Assembly: GCA_030693335.1 (NCBI GenBank) | Contig: JAUYAU010000018.1 | Location: 62,001 to 126,000 of the forward strand | Source of the DNA: Sulfuricurvum sp. | GTDB taxonomy: Bacteria; Campylobacterota; Campylobacteria; Campylobacterales; Sulfurimonadaceae | DNA length: 64,000 nt | Reading direction: 5' to 3' | Shown here: one piece after another, positions 7,845 through 15,940 of the stretch | Position numbering within the stretch: the stretch's first letter is position 1 | Layout: every line of letters begins with the position of its first letter | Position numbers and translations under genes: made by a program | The notes under the pieces: generated by a model | What the model was told of the DNA's origin: nothing | What the model saw: the letters and a program-made list of their open reading frames with translations, nothing else | Database searches by the model: none

Positions 7845-9917
7845 TTATTGCGCCTCGTCTTTTTCGATCATCTTTGTGTAAGCTTCATCTTTTGGGATCA
7901 TTCCTGCCTCATAAATAAATTGTGAGGGAACGAAGCTTGTTTGCTTAATTTTATCGTATTTGGCATAACTCAGAAATAAGCGGTCCTTTGCTCTTGTCAC
8001 CGCCACATAAAAGAGTCGTCTTTCCTCTTCGATACTGCCACTTCGACTCATAAGTTTTCGGTTGGGAAATCGTCCGTCCATAAGGTCAATGACATATACT
8101 TCCTCGTACTCCAACCCTTTTGATGCATGAATACTCAGAAGATGTACCCCTTCACCTTGAGTTAAATCCTGTGAACCTAATACCATGGCATTCAAAAAAC
8201 GTTCAAGCTCTTTATAGGGCCTGGAGAGCTCAAACAAAAGGGTACATTTACGACGAATACGCTCTTTAGATTCTTCTTTGACCTTTTCATCCACAGAACC
8301 GTTTTCAGTCATTGCGCGTTTATGAGACAGCGATTCGATCACATGCCCATATAAAGCAGAGACAGCAATCTTTTGTACCGCTTCTTTGGGTTCTTTTACA
8401 TCTCTTAACTTACGAAACAGCATAAAAAGATCATGTAAAAACGCCGCCGACTCTTTGGTTAATTTGGCATGTTTTAAAATCGGATTACTCATAAAATTTG
8501 GGTCTAACCCAAGTTTGGCAAATCGACCTGCACTTCCAAGTTCCGCATAGTCATCAAACAATCCTAACTGATGGTTTAAACGCCGTTTTTCAAAAGGATT
8601 CGAAATGGAGGTATCGGGATTATAAAGCCCTCGCAAAAATGACCCATGTCCCAGTTTTTGCAATGCAACAAAAAGCTCTTTGGCTATGGCGCTTCCGATT
8701 CCTTTTGCATAGTCAAAAAGATGGATAAAGGCCATCATATCTGATTCATTGACCATGAGCGTAAAAATATCCAAAAGCGCTTTAATCTCTTTGGAATCAA
8801 AAAAACTCACACCGCCCCGTCTACGGCATGCGATTCCAAGTTCTCGCAATGTAGCCTCGATGCCGTCTGCCGAAGCATTGTTACGAAAAATAACCGCTAT
8901 CTCTTCTCGATTCGTTGAAGAATCGCCAATAGCACGTGCAATTCCATGATATTGGTCAAACAACTCTTCATAAATAAGCAATGCAGGGCTTTGCGCCTCT
9001 TGTGTACGTGTGACTTCCAATGCTTTGGGATAGATACGCTCGTTGTACGCAATGACCTTATTGGCTAAAGAGAGAATGGGAATAGTGGAGCGATAATTTT
9101 TATTGAGGGTGTATACTTGTGCATCAGGGTGTTTTTTACTAAATGAACCAATAATTGAGATATCTGCCCCGTTAAAAGCATAGATACTTTGGTCATAGTC
9201 ACCTACACAAAATAAAGACGGCGGTTTCATCGCCTCAACAAGAGTTCCTTGAAGGGCATTCGTATCTTGATATTCATCAATCAAAATTTCTTTGTACCCT
9301 AAATCATTCTGAGATGCTAAAATACGCATAAGCAATAGAAGATCATTAAAATTGACGAAACCGTACTCTTTTTTCAGAGCTTCAAACTCATCGATGATGT
9401 CTGCATAGATTGCGGCGTAAACGGCATGCTCATCTTGACGGGTAAGTATCCACTCCTCAAAATTGGTTGTAATCTCCGTATTTTGATAATAGGAATAAAC
9501 GTCATACAGATAATTAGCCCCATATGCCGGTGTCGCACAATCGATATGGGTAAAAATCCGTTTTTCATAAACACTGCGAAATAAAGTTTTGAGCTCGCGA
9601 GGCTGCTTGAGAACGACTTTGCCCTCTTTACGCTTTAACCACCGATAGCTGATCGCATGAAATGTCCCAGCATCGATTTTTGAAGCAATCTCTTTACCAA
9701 AAAGTTCCGCAACCCTCTCTACCATTTCTGCCGCTGCTTTATTGGTAAAAGTAAGCAGCATTATCTCTTCTGGTTTAACGTTTTGCGAGAGAAGATGGCC
9801 AATACGACCCACAATTGTAGATGTTTTACCTGTACCTGCTGAGGCAATGATAAGATTATGACCATAGGGAGCAGTTGCAGCGGTAAATTGCTGCGTATTG
9901 AGGCGAGAAAGAGGCAA
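7845..9917 (-). CDS. uvrD: UvrD/Rep/PcrA-type 3'-5' DNA helicase
   Basis: A 690-residue superfamily 1A helicase that unwinds DNA in repair and replication restart. Motif I ASAGTGKTSTI is near residue 26, motif Ia LTFTNKAA near 56, motif II IDEYQDTN near 210, motif III GDYDQSIYAFNGAD, motif V VHLLSIHASKGLEYEEVY and motif VI RRLFYVAVTRAK near 650. The start is TTG at 9917, preceded by AAGGA. A small inverted repeat (CCTCTG-GTA-CAGAGG, 9931-9945) lies in the 33-base gap to fliW. Rep-like is a possible alternative name within the same family. Confidence 0.92.
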   Translation of the reverse strand: MPLSRLNTQQFTAATAPYGHNLIIASAGTGKTSTIVGRIGHLLSQNVKPEEIMLLTFTNKAAAEMVERVAELFGKEIASKIDAGTFHAISYRWLKRKEGKVVLKQPRELKTLFRSVYEKRIFTHIDCATPAYGANYLYDVYSYYQNTEITTNFEEWILTRQDEHAVYAAIYADIIDEFEALKKEYGFVNFNDLLLLMRILASQNDLGYKEILIDEYQDTNALQGTLVEAMKPPSLFCVGDYDQSIYAFNGADISIIGSFSKKHPDAQVYTLNKNYRSTIPILSLANKVIAYNERIYPKALEVTRTQEAQSPALLIYEELFDQYHGIARAIGDSSTNREEIAVIFRNNASADGIEATLRELGIACRRRGGVSFFDSKEIKALLDIFTLMVNESDMMAFIHLFDYAKGIGSAIAKELFVALQKLGHGSFLRGLYNPDTSISNPFEKRRLNHQLGLFDDYAELGSAGRFAKLGLDPNFMSNPILKHAKLTKESAAFLHDLFMLFRKLRDVKEPKEAVQKIAVSALYGHVIESLSHKRAMTENGSVDEKVKEESKERIRRKCTLLFELSRPYKELERFLNAMVLGSQDLTQGEGVHLLSIHASKGLEYEEVYVIDLMDGRFPNRKLMSRSGSIEEERRLFYVAVTRAKDRLFLSYAKYDKIKQTSFVPSQFIYEAGMIPKDEAYTKMIEKDEAQ

Positions 9918-9950
9918 AGTGTTCCTTATACCTCTGGTACAGAGGCGATG

Positions 9951-10334
9951 TTATGGTCGAAATGTCTTTAACGAAACAGCCACGCCAAACTCAGAGTGGG
10001 CTTCCGAATCCAAAACGGCTTGCGCCATTGACCCGTTGCCCTGATTAAAGATCAACGGCGCCATAAAATTAATACGTGATTCATCAAGCGGATCTTGAAC
10101 AATCATCACATTATATACAACCACTTTTGAATCCTCGTTGATATCCAATAAGTCGCGTATATCTTTGGGTACATCAAAAGAATATTCACGAAGCATATAA
10201 GGATTAACGACCGTAAAACTTGTATTGTCATCATCGCAACTCTTTAACGTTGAAAAAAGTTCATCAATTTCGCTCAATTCAACTTTTGAAACTTGATCAA
10301 AACCTAAAATCGAGGATTTTACATTGTATTGCAT
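9951..10334 (-). CDS. fliW: Flagellar assembly factor FliW
   Basis: FliW binds flagellin and antagonises the RNA-binding regulator CsrA, coupling flagellin translation to secretion. The protein shows the family start (MQYNVKSSILGFDQ), a beta-barrel pattern and the conserved C-terminal block 'NFMAPLIFNQGNG'. I prefer ATG 10334 (127 residues) because AAAGGA lies eight bases upstream and family members begin here. An upstream ATG at 10367 has poor spacing to a ribosome site. A TAGAAT box on the minus strand (10373-10378) could be the -10. The left end of the mobile element lies only about 55 bases upstream of this start. Confidence 0.88.
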   Translation of the reverse strand: MQYNVKSSILGFDQVSKVELSEIDELFSTLKSCDDDNTSFTVVNPYMLREYSFDVPKDIRDLLDINEDSKVVVYNVMIVQDPLDESRINFMAPLIFNQGNGSMAQAVLDSEAHSEFGVAVSLKTFRP

Positions 10335-10388
10335 GGTGGTATCCTTTACCTGAATTACCTCATTCATAGCAAATTCTATTCCTCTAAA

Positions 10389-10402
10389 TTTTGGTATAAC
10401 TC
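10389..10402 (+). other. Candidate left attachment core
   Basis: TTTTGGTATAACTC matches TTTTGGTATAATTC at 18351-18364 with one mismatch. The right copy is the native valS promoter -10 region. The left copy points into the element where no plus-strand gene follows, which fits a duplicated integration core better than a working promoter. The match is short and could be chance. Confidence 0.35.
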
Positions 10403-10445
10403 ATGGGTGTCCCCTACTCTAGGGATTCATAGGCTATCTTTCGGA

Positions 10446-10466
10446 AAGGTTGCCAAAAGGTTGCCA
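10446..10466 (+). repeat. Direct repeat AAGGTTGCCA x2, candidate integrase arm sites
   Basis: AAGGTTGCCA occurs at 10446-10455 and again at 10457-10466, 11 bases apart, which is one helical turn. It lies just beyond the integrase stop. The same word, inverted and direct, forms a palindrome at the other end of the element (18239-18255). Short repeats at both ends next to an integrase gene suggest recombinase or accessory-factor binding sites. Confidence 0.45.
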
Positions 10467-10470
10467 CGCT

Positions 10471-11544
10471 TTAGAGTGCAATATCGCCTATTTTAGACAT
10501 ATCCACAGTAAGTTTTCCCGTATAGTGATTCCGATTCACATCGTTATCCATGTGACCCATTATCTCCAAAATCCAATCCTCTGGATAGCCATGCTGTTTT
10601 AACATGGTATTAAATGACCGCCTCAAATCGTGAATCGTTCCGTGTCGTATTTTATTATCCATAAGTAACTTTTGATAAGTTTCTCGAATTGAGTCGGGTG
10701 TTGAGTAGTGATCACCCTTGCTCTTGATAAAAACGTATTCTCGCAATCCACTAAAAACGCGCTGTCTTTGCAATGCCTCTTTGGTCTGTTTAAACATCGG
10801 TATGTATCTAATCTTTCGTGACTTTGTCTCATCTTCTACACCGCCAACAATGCGGGTATCGACTCTTACAATCTCTTTCTCAAAATCAATATCATCCCAT
10901 TTTAAGCCGATAAGCTCAGAGCCTCTCATTCCAGTGAAACACGCAACTTGAAGATAATTTTTGAGCTGACCTTTTGCCGATCCGATGATTTGTTTAATTT
11001 CATCCTCTGAAAAGAATGTTTTCTCTTTAACTGCAACCCTGCGCGGTAATCTTACTAATGAAACAGGGTTCTTTCGGATAAGATCATCATTCATCGCCGT
11101 TTGTAGTACGATGTTAAGATAAGCTCTATTTGTAGCTATTGTCTGTGAAGCTAGTCCACATTCTTTTTGCCACTTCATAATATGAGTGCTTTTTATATCT
11201 GAAATTAAAAGCTCTCCAAACTTCTTACCGTTCATAATCTCAAAGTCACACGTGCGTTTAAATACCCTTTTTACAGTAGTTTGCACGTATCCTCTGCGAC
11301 TATCACTTGTAAGATCAAGCACCATATTGCCGTACTCTCTTAACGTGAAATTTGAAAAGCTTTCCTTTACAGTTTTAAACTTCCCGTCATAAAGCTTCTC
11401 ATATTCTTCATCGAAATGCTTTTCATACCATTTCACAAGCCGTTTATCTGACTTCTGACCTGTTGAAATTCGCTTGCGATTTCCGAACATATCGCTGTCT
11501 AACGTTATTATGCCGTGTTGATTTTCGTAAACTCGACGTATCAT
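10471..11544 (-). CDS. int: Tyrosine recombinase/phage integrase
   Basis: A 357-residue site-specific recombinase. It has an N-terminal arm-binding-like region, a SAM-like core-binding domain (about residues 65-160) and a C-terminal catalytic domain. Visible catalytic residues are Arg in CFTGMRGSELIGLKW, the His-x-x-Arg box in HGTIHDLRRSFN, His in LEIMGHM and the nucleophile Tyr in NRNHYTGK. A good ribosome site (AAGGAG) precedes ATG 11544. The gene's 3' end abuts the left end of the element, as is common for elements that carry their own integrase. Confidence 0.95.
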   Translation of the reverse strand: MIRRVYENQHGIITLDSDMFGNRKRISTGQKSDKRLVKWYEKHFDEEYEKLYDGKFKTVKESFSNFTLREYGNMVLDLTSDSRRGYVQTTVKRVFKRTCDFEIMNGKKFGELLISDIKSTHIMKWQKECGLASQTIATNRAYLNIVLQTAMNDDLIRKNPVSLVRLPRRVAVKEKTFFSEDEIKQIIGSAKGQLKNYLQVACFTGMRGSELIGLKWDDIDFEKEIVRVDTRIVGGVEDETKSRKIRYIPMFKQTKEALQRQRVFSGLREYVFIKSKGDHYSTPDSIRETYQKLLMDNKIRHGTIHDLRRSFNTMLKQHGYPEDWILEIMGHMDNDVNRNHYTGKLTVDMSKIGDIAL

Positions 11545-11583
11545 TGATTTCTCCTTGATATGTCGGCCACTGACAAATACATT

Positions 11584-11832
11584 TTACACATAAATTGCTT
11601 TTACCTTGACCAGTGGCAATGATTTTATACTGATGTACCATAGTTTCCCACGCTTTACAAAATCCTCTGGATTGAGGTTGTTATAACACCATTTTCGCAA
11701 CCCATCTAAGGTTTTATATCCACACTCTGTAGCGAACTCTCGTGTGATTGGATACCATTGAGGCAATGATCGATGAAAGGTTAAAATATTGTCGAGCTTT
11801 TCATTAAGCTCTTGAAATTTTTCTTCAAGCAT
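11584..11832 (-). CDS. Small DNA-binding/excisionase-like protein
   Basis: An 82-residue protein with an N-terminal helix (LEEKFQELNEKLDNIL) and a winged-helix-like part (PITREFATECGYKTLDGLRKWCYNNL, then FVKRGKLWYISI). The pattern of 'sequence-reading helix, then Lys/Arg plus Trp-Tyr-Ile strand' is common in MerR/AlpA/Xis-type excisionases. It sits directly upstream of the integrase and overlaps the preceding small gene by eight bases, so co-expression is likely. A repressor role is also possible. Function is inferred. Confidence 0.55.
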   Translation of the reverse strand: MLEEKFQELNEKLDNILTFHRSLPQWYPITREFATECGYKTLDGLRKWCYNNLNPEDFVKRGKLWYISIKSLPLVKVKAIYV

Positions 11833-12043
11833 TTTTTACCCCCTTTGAATTACGTCGATCATATTCAATCCTTGCAATACCAATCTTTGCAGAGATAAAA
11901 AGATATCTATGTGAATATTCATTCAACCCATAACGTTCAAGTGGAAGATCAATTAAATATCTTCTCAATGCGTGAATAGTGCAAGTGAGTATCTCACCTC
12001 TGAACTGAGCCAATAAATGTTCGTGGTAACTTAGATTATTCAT
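11825..12043 (-). CDS. 72-residue element protein, unknown
   Basis: A short basic protein beginning MNNLSYHEHLLAQF. ATG 12043 is preferred because GAGG lies five bases upstream and the gene then starts just after the initiator gene's stop at 12051. A longer frame would run into that gene. It contains a helical segment (CTIHALRRYLIDLP) and a basic C-terminus. It is between the replication initiator and the excisionase-like gene with tight spacing. I recognise no family. Confidence 0.5.
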   Translation of the reverse strand: MNNLSYHEHLLAQFRGEILTCTIHALRRYLIDLPLERYGLNEYSHRYLFISAKIGIARIEYDRRNSKGVKNA

Positions 12044-12050
12044 AGTAACC

Positions 12051-13373
12051 TCACGCAAACGGATTTTCATAGTCAATGCTACGAAGATCAATTTCACGGC
12101 AAACGATCATGTACCGTTCGTATAAATCCAAATGAAGCGGATCACTTTGTGGGATGCTGTGCATCTCTCTTGATAAACTCGCTTCTAGGTTCTGTAACCC
12201 TTCGTCACTGTAAGTTTGAAGTTCATTTTCAAAGCTAGGCTTCTCATTATGTTCCTCATGCAAGTTTTTGAGATTCTGTTTCAGATCAAAATCTTCTCGT
12301 GCCTTTTGCAGTACATCAAGCATAAAATAAACAGTCGGATCACTTTGGTGAATGAACAAGCGATTGATGATTTTCTTCATCGACTTTTCGGCATCTTCAA
12401 GAGAGTATCGATAAGTAATCTTTTCGACCTTCTCTAATGGTGTATCAACTTGCATAAACTCTTTGATGCTGTACGAATCTTTAACATGTTGCCAAATAGG
12501 TAATGTTTCTGCTCTGCGACGGTTAGGCGTGTTAATGTCCTTTTCGCTGATGGTAGTTAGATCAAGTAAGCGAATCGAGTCACAAGCGTGTTTAAACAGC
12601 GTTTCGGCACGAAGTAGTACATCATCAACTGTATTGATACCAAAGGTCTTTAGATACTCTCTATGCATCTCAAATTCAACATTGAAAATCGGTTGTTCAA
12701 TATCCAATCCATTGACTCCAAAGTGATTGTGCATAAGATCACGCTTGATCTGGGTTGCTGTTTTTAATTCTCTACGCTTGTTATAGATACGCAGTAAAAA
12801 AGGTTTCTTGCCAACGTAATACGTTTCAAGTTCATACGCACCCATGTGTTCGGCTATATTGGCATGTTGATCTTTTTTCTTTGAGAGAATCATCTCTTTA
12901 CGCAGATAGCTAAAATCATGCTGTACAAACATATTCAAATCAATACGAGTGATCAAAAATACATTCATAGTGAGTTCATTCAAGAATACTTTGTTGATGT
13001 ATTCGATGAGAGATTTAAGACCTAATGTGTAAATACCAACCGCATTAACTTGAACACGAATGTTATGAATACTAGGGGACTTTTCAGAGTCTTTGAATGC
13101 TATACGAAAAAAGTCATGATATAACCAATGAAAGCCATCACGACCCATACCACTGTAGAGAACATCAATCTTGTTGATCTGAACTATGATGTCATTATCA
13201 GCGTATTGATAATTGATACTTTTGAAATAAGCTTTTTTATCTTCGATCTGATCTAAGAGTCCTTCAAAGAATCGTTCATAAAAAGCACCACTTTGTGCAA
13301 AGTATTGGAGAGCGTCGATACCGCTCACAACAGGGGTTAATAAAGCTATTGGATTAACATGGGTTAAACTCAT
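12051..13373 (-). CDS. Rolling-circle replication initiator (Rep_trans/phage replication initiation factor type)
   Basis: A 440-residue protein resembling replication initiation factors of inoviruses and RepC-type plasmids (PF02486), which nick one strand at the origin and start rolling-circle replication. Characteristic stretches are 'VFLITRIDLNMFV' and 'TYYVGKKPFLLRIYNKRREL', followed by 'FNVEFEMHREYLK'. The Tyr in LRIYNK is the likely nucleophile by family analogy; I cannot confirm this from sequence alone. A C-terminal acidic, helical tail (about residues 350-440) is extra. A structured 110-base region lies just upstream and could be its origin. Confidence 0.75.
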   Translation of the reverse strand: MSLTHVNPIALLTPVVSGIDALQYFAQSGAFYERFFEGLLDQIEDKKAYFKSINYQYADNDIIVQINKIDVLYSGMGRDGFHWLYHDFFRIAFKDSEKSPSIHNIRVQVNAVGIYTLGLKSLIEYINKVFLNELTMNVFLITRIDLNMFVQHDFSYLRKEMILSKKKDQHANIAEHMGAYELETYYVGKKPFLLRIYNKRRELKTATQIKRDLMHNHFGVNGLDIEQPIFNVEFEMHREYLKTFGINTVDDVLLRAETLFKHACDSIRLLDLTTISEKDINTPNRRRAETLPIWQHVKDSYSIKEFMQVDTPLEKVEKITYRYSLEDAEKSMKKIINRLFIHQSDPTVYFMLDVLQKAREDFDLKQNLKNLHEEHNEKPSFENELQTYSDEGLQNLEASLSREMHSIPQSDPLHLDLYERYMIVCREIDLRSIDYENPFA

Positions 13374-13440
13374 AATGGTAAATTCCTATATTTTTATTTT
13401 TGGTGAACATGACTCGTCCTTTTAGGATAATTTGATTTAT

Positions 13441-13550
13441 GTCTGGGGATGTTATTAGAATCCCCAGACGCTAACGCCGTAGTAAAAAGGCAAAGCAGAA
13501 GCAAGGGATAGAATCCCATGCTCTGCTTAGACCTACGTGTTCACTACGGC
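13441..13550. other. Nested hairpin region, putative rolling-circle origin
   Basis: In the 184-base gap between the initiator and the ssDNA-binding gene there are several perfect inverted repeats. GTCTGGGGA (13441-13449) pairs with TCCCCAGAC (13461-13469). GCCGTAGT (13476-13483) pairs with ACTACGGC (13543-13550). Inside the second, AAGCAG (13493-13498) pairs with CTGCTT (13523-13528), and GGGA with TCCC closes the tip. Such clustered hairpins beside a rolling-circle initiator are typical of ssDNA replication origins. A transcription attenuator is the main alternative. Confidence 0.5.
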
Positions 13551-13557
13551 CTCTTTG

Positions 13558-13815
13558 TTAAATACCGTAGAATATAGCCTTACCGACAGTGGCAACGTCT
13601 ACTTCTACAACTTCATTCTCTTTGCCCTTATAGAGCTTTACTTTCTCGGATGGGATCGAGAGATCCATTAGCTCTTTACGTAAACCACCATTTTTCAACG
13701 GAGTTTCTAAGAGCAACTGTAATTTGTTCTTACCTTTGATGATCTCACCTGTTTCTTTATTGGTGAAGTCATTCGATGTATACACATTCAATAATGTGGC
13801 TGAGATTTTGATCAT
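13558..13815 (-). CDS. Small putative ssDNA-binding protein of the element
   Basis: An 85-residue beta-rich protein (MIKISATLLNVYTSNDF then EIIKGKNKLQLLLETP) resembling the small OB-like DNA-binding proteins of filamentous phages and related plasmids, which coat single strands made by rolling-circle replication. ATG 13815 has a strong ribosome site (GGAGGG) eight bases upstream; an in-frame TTG lies six bases earlier. It is the first gene of the replication operon. The family assignment is by length, composition and context, so moderate. Confidence 0.5.
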   Translation of the reverse strand: MIKISATLLNVYTSNDFTNKETGEIIKGKNKLQLLLETPLKNGGLRKELMDLSIPSEKVKLYKGKENEVVEVDVATVGKAIFYGI

Positions 13816-13850
13816 TGTCAAAACCCTCCTTTTTTTAAAATTTGAATTTT

Positions 13851-13866
13851 GACTAAGCGCTTAGTC
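13851..13866. promoter_or_regulatory. Perfect 16-bp palindrome, likely operator of the replication operon
   Basis: GACTAAGCGCTTAGTC is a perfect inverted repeat. On the minus strand it lies just downstream of a TATAAC box (within TGTTATAACA, 13871-13880), about where transcription toward the ssDNA-binding and initiator genes would start. A dimeric repressor bound here would block the promoter. The excisionase-like protein is the only small DNA-binding candidate in the element. Confidence 0.5.
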
Positions 13867-13949
13867 GTTTTGTTATAACAGTGACACTATGCAGAAAAAA
13901 TTGAAAGAAACGTGAGAGAAAAAGTTCGGCTAAGAAAGGCTAAAAAGCG

Positions 13950-15017
13950 TTATTGGGGTAAATATGAGGAGAAATTCTTCGGTAAAAAACCGAAATATTT
14001 TGATTGAAGCCTTGAAATCCTGTATTTTAGGGGATTTGAGATAATTAAATCGAAGTAAGAGACAAACATAGGATGATTCGCAAATGGAAGCGATCTCTTT
14101 ATATCTTTTACAAAAATCCTCCCAATTCGTTTTTTTTGTTTAATTGTCTTTTCATCATCAAAGTCAAAAACGGCAAATTCACCAACAATATTTTTAATAT
14201 ATGTCCCTTTTCTATTGAAGTCAGTAAAGTTTTTATATTCCTTAGCAAAAGAATAGTAAAGTAAATGACCAATAACTACTTTGAGTTCACCGAGCGGTAT
14301 ATCACATTTGAACAATTCAAATATCTGCAGAGCAATACTTTTGTAGATCATATCAGGCGTGGCATGGCCTACCTCGAAAAAGTCTAGTATGTCATTGATC
14401 ACATAATACACATTTTCTTTTTTTAACTCAGTTTTAAAATATTCATCATTACGTACTTCTGCAAAATGAAGAAGATAAAAATTAATATGTTGCGGATGAT
14501 TCTTTTTCATCATAGCTAATAGTTTACGAACTTCTATTTCACGACGTGCGTGTGGATGAGAGACCTTATTCTCATTTTCACCTTCAAGCCTTTTTGTCCA
14601 AAGGTCAATAAGGTCATCTAATGTTCCATTCTTTTTACTTTCATAATAAGATATACGTTTATTTTTTCCATTTACATCATCTAAGAGATCAAGCGCATTA
14701 CGACCTTGTGACAAAATTAACGCAGATAAAAATGTTTTTTCAAATACGCGCGTTTTATTCTCCATAAGGCGATATTCGTTTTCAAAAGAGGAAAGTTTAT
14801 TTAGAAGATCTTCAATTTCAGTAAGTGGATTTTTTTTGATTTCAGGAGTGATAACTATGTCAGACTCTAAATGAATTTGATGTTGTGCCATAAAACTAAG
14901 CGTATCCGTGAAAAGATCGTCACGGAGTTCAGTATTGATTTGTTTTCGTGATCGGCGTTGAGCTTTTAGAACTCGACGTATAATCCATCCAAATTTTATT
15001 ATCTTTAAAAAAGGCAT
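13950..15017 (-). CDS. Third retron-operon protein, unrecognised
   Basis: A 355-residue protein that I do not recognise. It begins with a strongly basic helix (KIIKFGWIIRRVLKAQRRSRKQ), continues with predicted helices, has a middle His/Arg patch (SHPHARREIEVRKLL) and ends basic (YRISRLQSKYFGF). No convincing transmembrane helix, nuclease, ATPase or protease motif is visible. Its ATG overlaps the reverse transcriptase stop by 13 bases, just as the RT gene overlaps the effector gene by 14, so the three genes are translated as one unit. That makes it a likely part of the retron system and not a neighbour by chance. Nucleic-acid binding would fit the charge but is a guess. Confidence 0.7.
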   Translation of the reverse strand: MPFLKIIKFGWIIRRVLKAQRRSRKQINTELRDDLFTDTLSFMAQHQIHLESDIVITPEIKKNPLTEIEDLLNKLSSFENEYRLMENKTRVFEKTFLSALILSQGRNALDLLDDVNGKNKRISYYESKKNGTLDDLIDLWTKRLEGENENKVSHPHARREIEVRKLLAMMKKNHPQHINFYLLHFAEVRNDEYFKTELKKENVYYVINDILDFFEVGHATPDMIYKSIALQIFELFKCDIPLGELKVVIGHLLYYSFAKEYKNFTDFNRKGTYIKNIVGEFAVFDFDDEKTIKQKKRIGRIFVKDIKRSLPFANHPMFVSYFDLIISNPLKYRISRLQSKYFGFLPKNFSSYLPQ

Positions 15018-15940
15018 TGTTGTTTTAGGGTAAAAAGTTCTTGCATTAATTTAGGAGTATATTTATTTTTCAAATTTTCTATATACTCAGGCTCTACGGA
15101 ATAAAGATAAGACAAATAACCCCTCAAATAATTTATTTGACTTTGTTCTAATTGGTCATTACGATATTTAAAAATTAAGCTTTTAATGTATCTCTTCATA
15201 TCTCTTCCAACAGAAATCTTTCCATCGTTGGTGAGTATTAACCCTGTAACTTGTTGACGGCGTTTTTTCGAAGTGTAAATATTTTTATCCTCATTAACCA
15301 ACAAGTCAAGAAAAAAAGTTTTTAAAAAAGTTTTTAAAAGAGATAAAATATTTTTTAATATATTAGGGTTGCTGGTAGAAAAATACAAATCATCAGCATA
15401 TCGAGTATAAACTATACCCATTTCTTTGCAAATAGAAAATAGATATTCATCCAAATCATATAAAATAATATTACTAATCATAGGCGAAGAAGGCGCTCCT
15501 ATTGTTAAGTTACCATTTCTGCATACCAATAAATTAATAAGCGTAATATCATTGTCACTCAAAATGTTATCAAGTAAAAAAGACTTCTCATTAAGAAATT
15601 TTCTAATATGTTGACTCTTGATAGATGGAAAAAAATCCTTAAAATCAATTCTCAATAAAAAATGGGCATTCAAGTGAAGAGAGGCCATTTGTTTAATATT
15701 CTTATTTTTTTGATAAGAATAAACAGAATCATGACATGGAAACTTTTCAAAAATATACGAGACAAGATAGCTTTGATAAGTTTTTAATTCAGCAGAAGGC
15801 TGGAGTATTACCCGTTTCCCAGTGGTTCTTTTGGGAATTGTATAGCGTCTATATCGTTTAGAAGCATTCAAAGCGTACTTAAAAATTGCCATATAAGACT
15901 TAGAGAAATGGCCGCAGATATCATTTTCAAATTGATTCAT
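15005..15940 (-). CDS. Retron reverse transcriptase
   Basis: A 311-residue RT that would copy the msd part of the adjacent RNA into msDNA. RT motifs in order: YTIPKR (33-38), LRIDFKDFFPSI (96-107) with the first catalytic Asp, GAPSSPMISN (148-157), YADD (181-184) and the retron-specific VTG (231-233) followed by SVGRDMKRYIKSL. The region-X signature NAxxH appears as MASLH (85-89), so the usual Asn is replaced by Met. The overlap with the upstream effector gene is 14 bases and with the downstream gene 13 bases. The VTG motif and neighbouring ncRNA separate it from group II intron and DGR RTs. Confidence 0.95.
   Translation of the reverse strand: MNQFENDICGHFSKSYMAIFKYALNASKRYRRYTIPKRTTGKRVILQPSAELKTYQSYLVSYIFEKFPCHDSVYSYQKNKNIKQMASLHLNAHFLLRIDFKDFFPSIKSQHIRKFLNEKSFLLDNILSDNDITLINLLVCRNGNLTIGAPSSPMISNIILYDLDEYLFSICKEMGIVYTRYADDLYFSTSNPNILKNILSLLKTFLKTFFLDLLVNEDKNIYTSKKRRQQVTGLILTNDGKISVGRDMKRYIKSLIFKYRNDQLEQSQINYLRGYLSYLYSVEPEYIENLKNKYTPKLMQELFTLKQQCLF

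Noticed and set aside
7845-9917. UvrD-like helicase as part of a defence system with the adjacent element
   Set aside because: It is a full-length housekeeping UvrD/Rep helicase outside the element, with no Gabija- or Zorya-type partner.
9931-9945. Hairpin between fliW and uvrD as a terminator
   Set aside because: The 6-bp stem with a 3-base loop is followed by the uvrD ribosome site and no T run; weak evidence for anything more than chance structure.
11584-12043. Two small genes as a toxin-antitoxin pair
   Set aside because: Neither shows a known toxin or antitoxin fold; the position before the integrase and the DNA-binding look of one fit excision control better.
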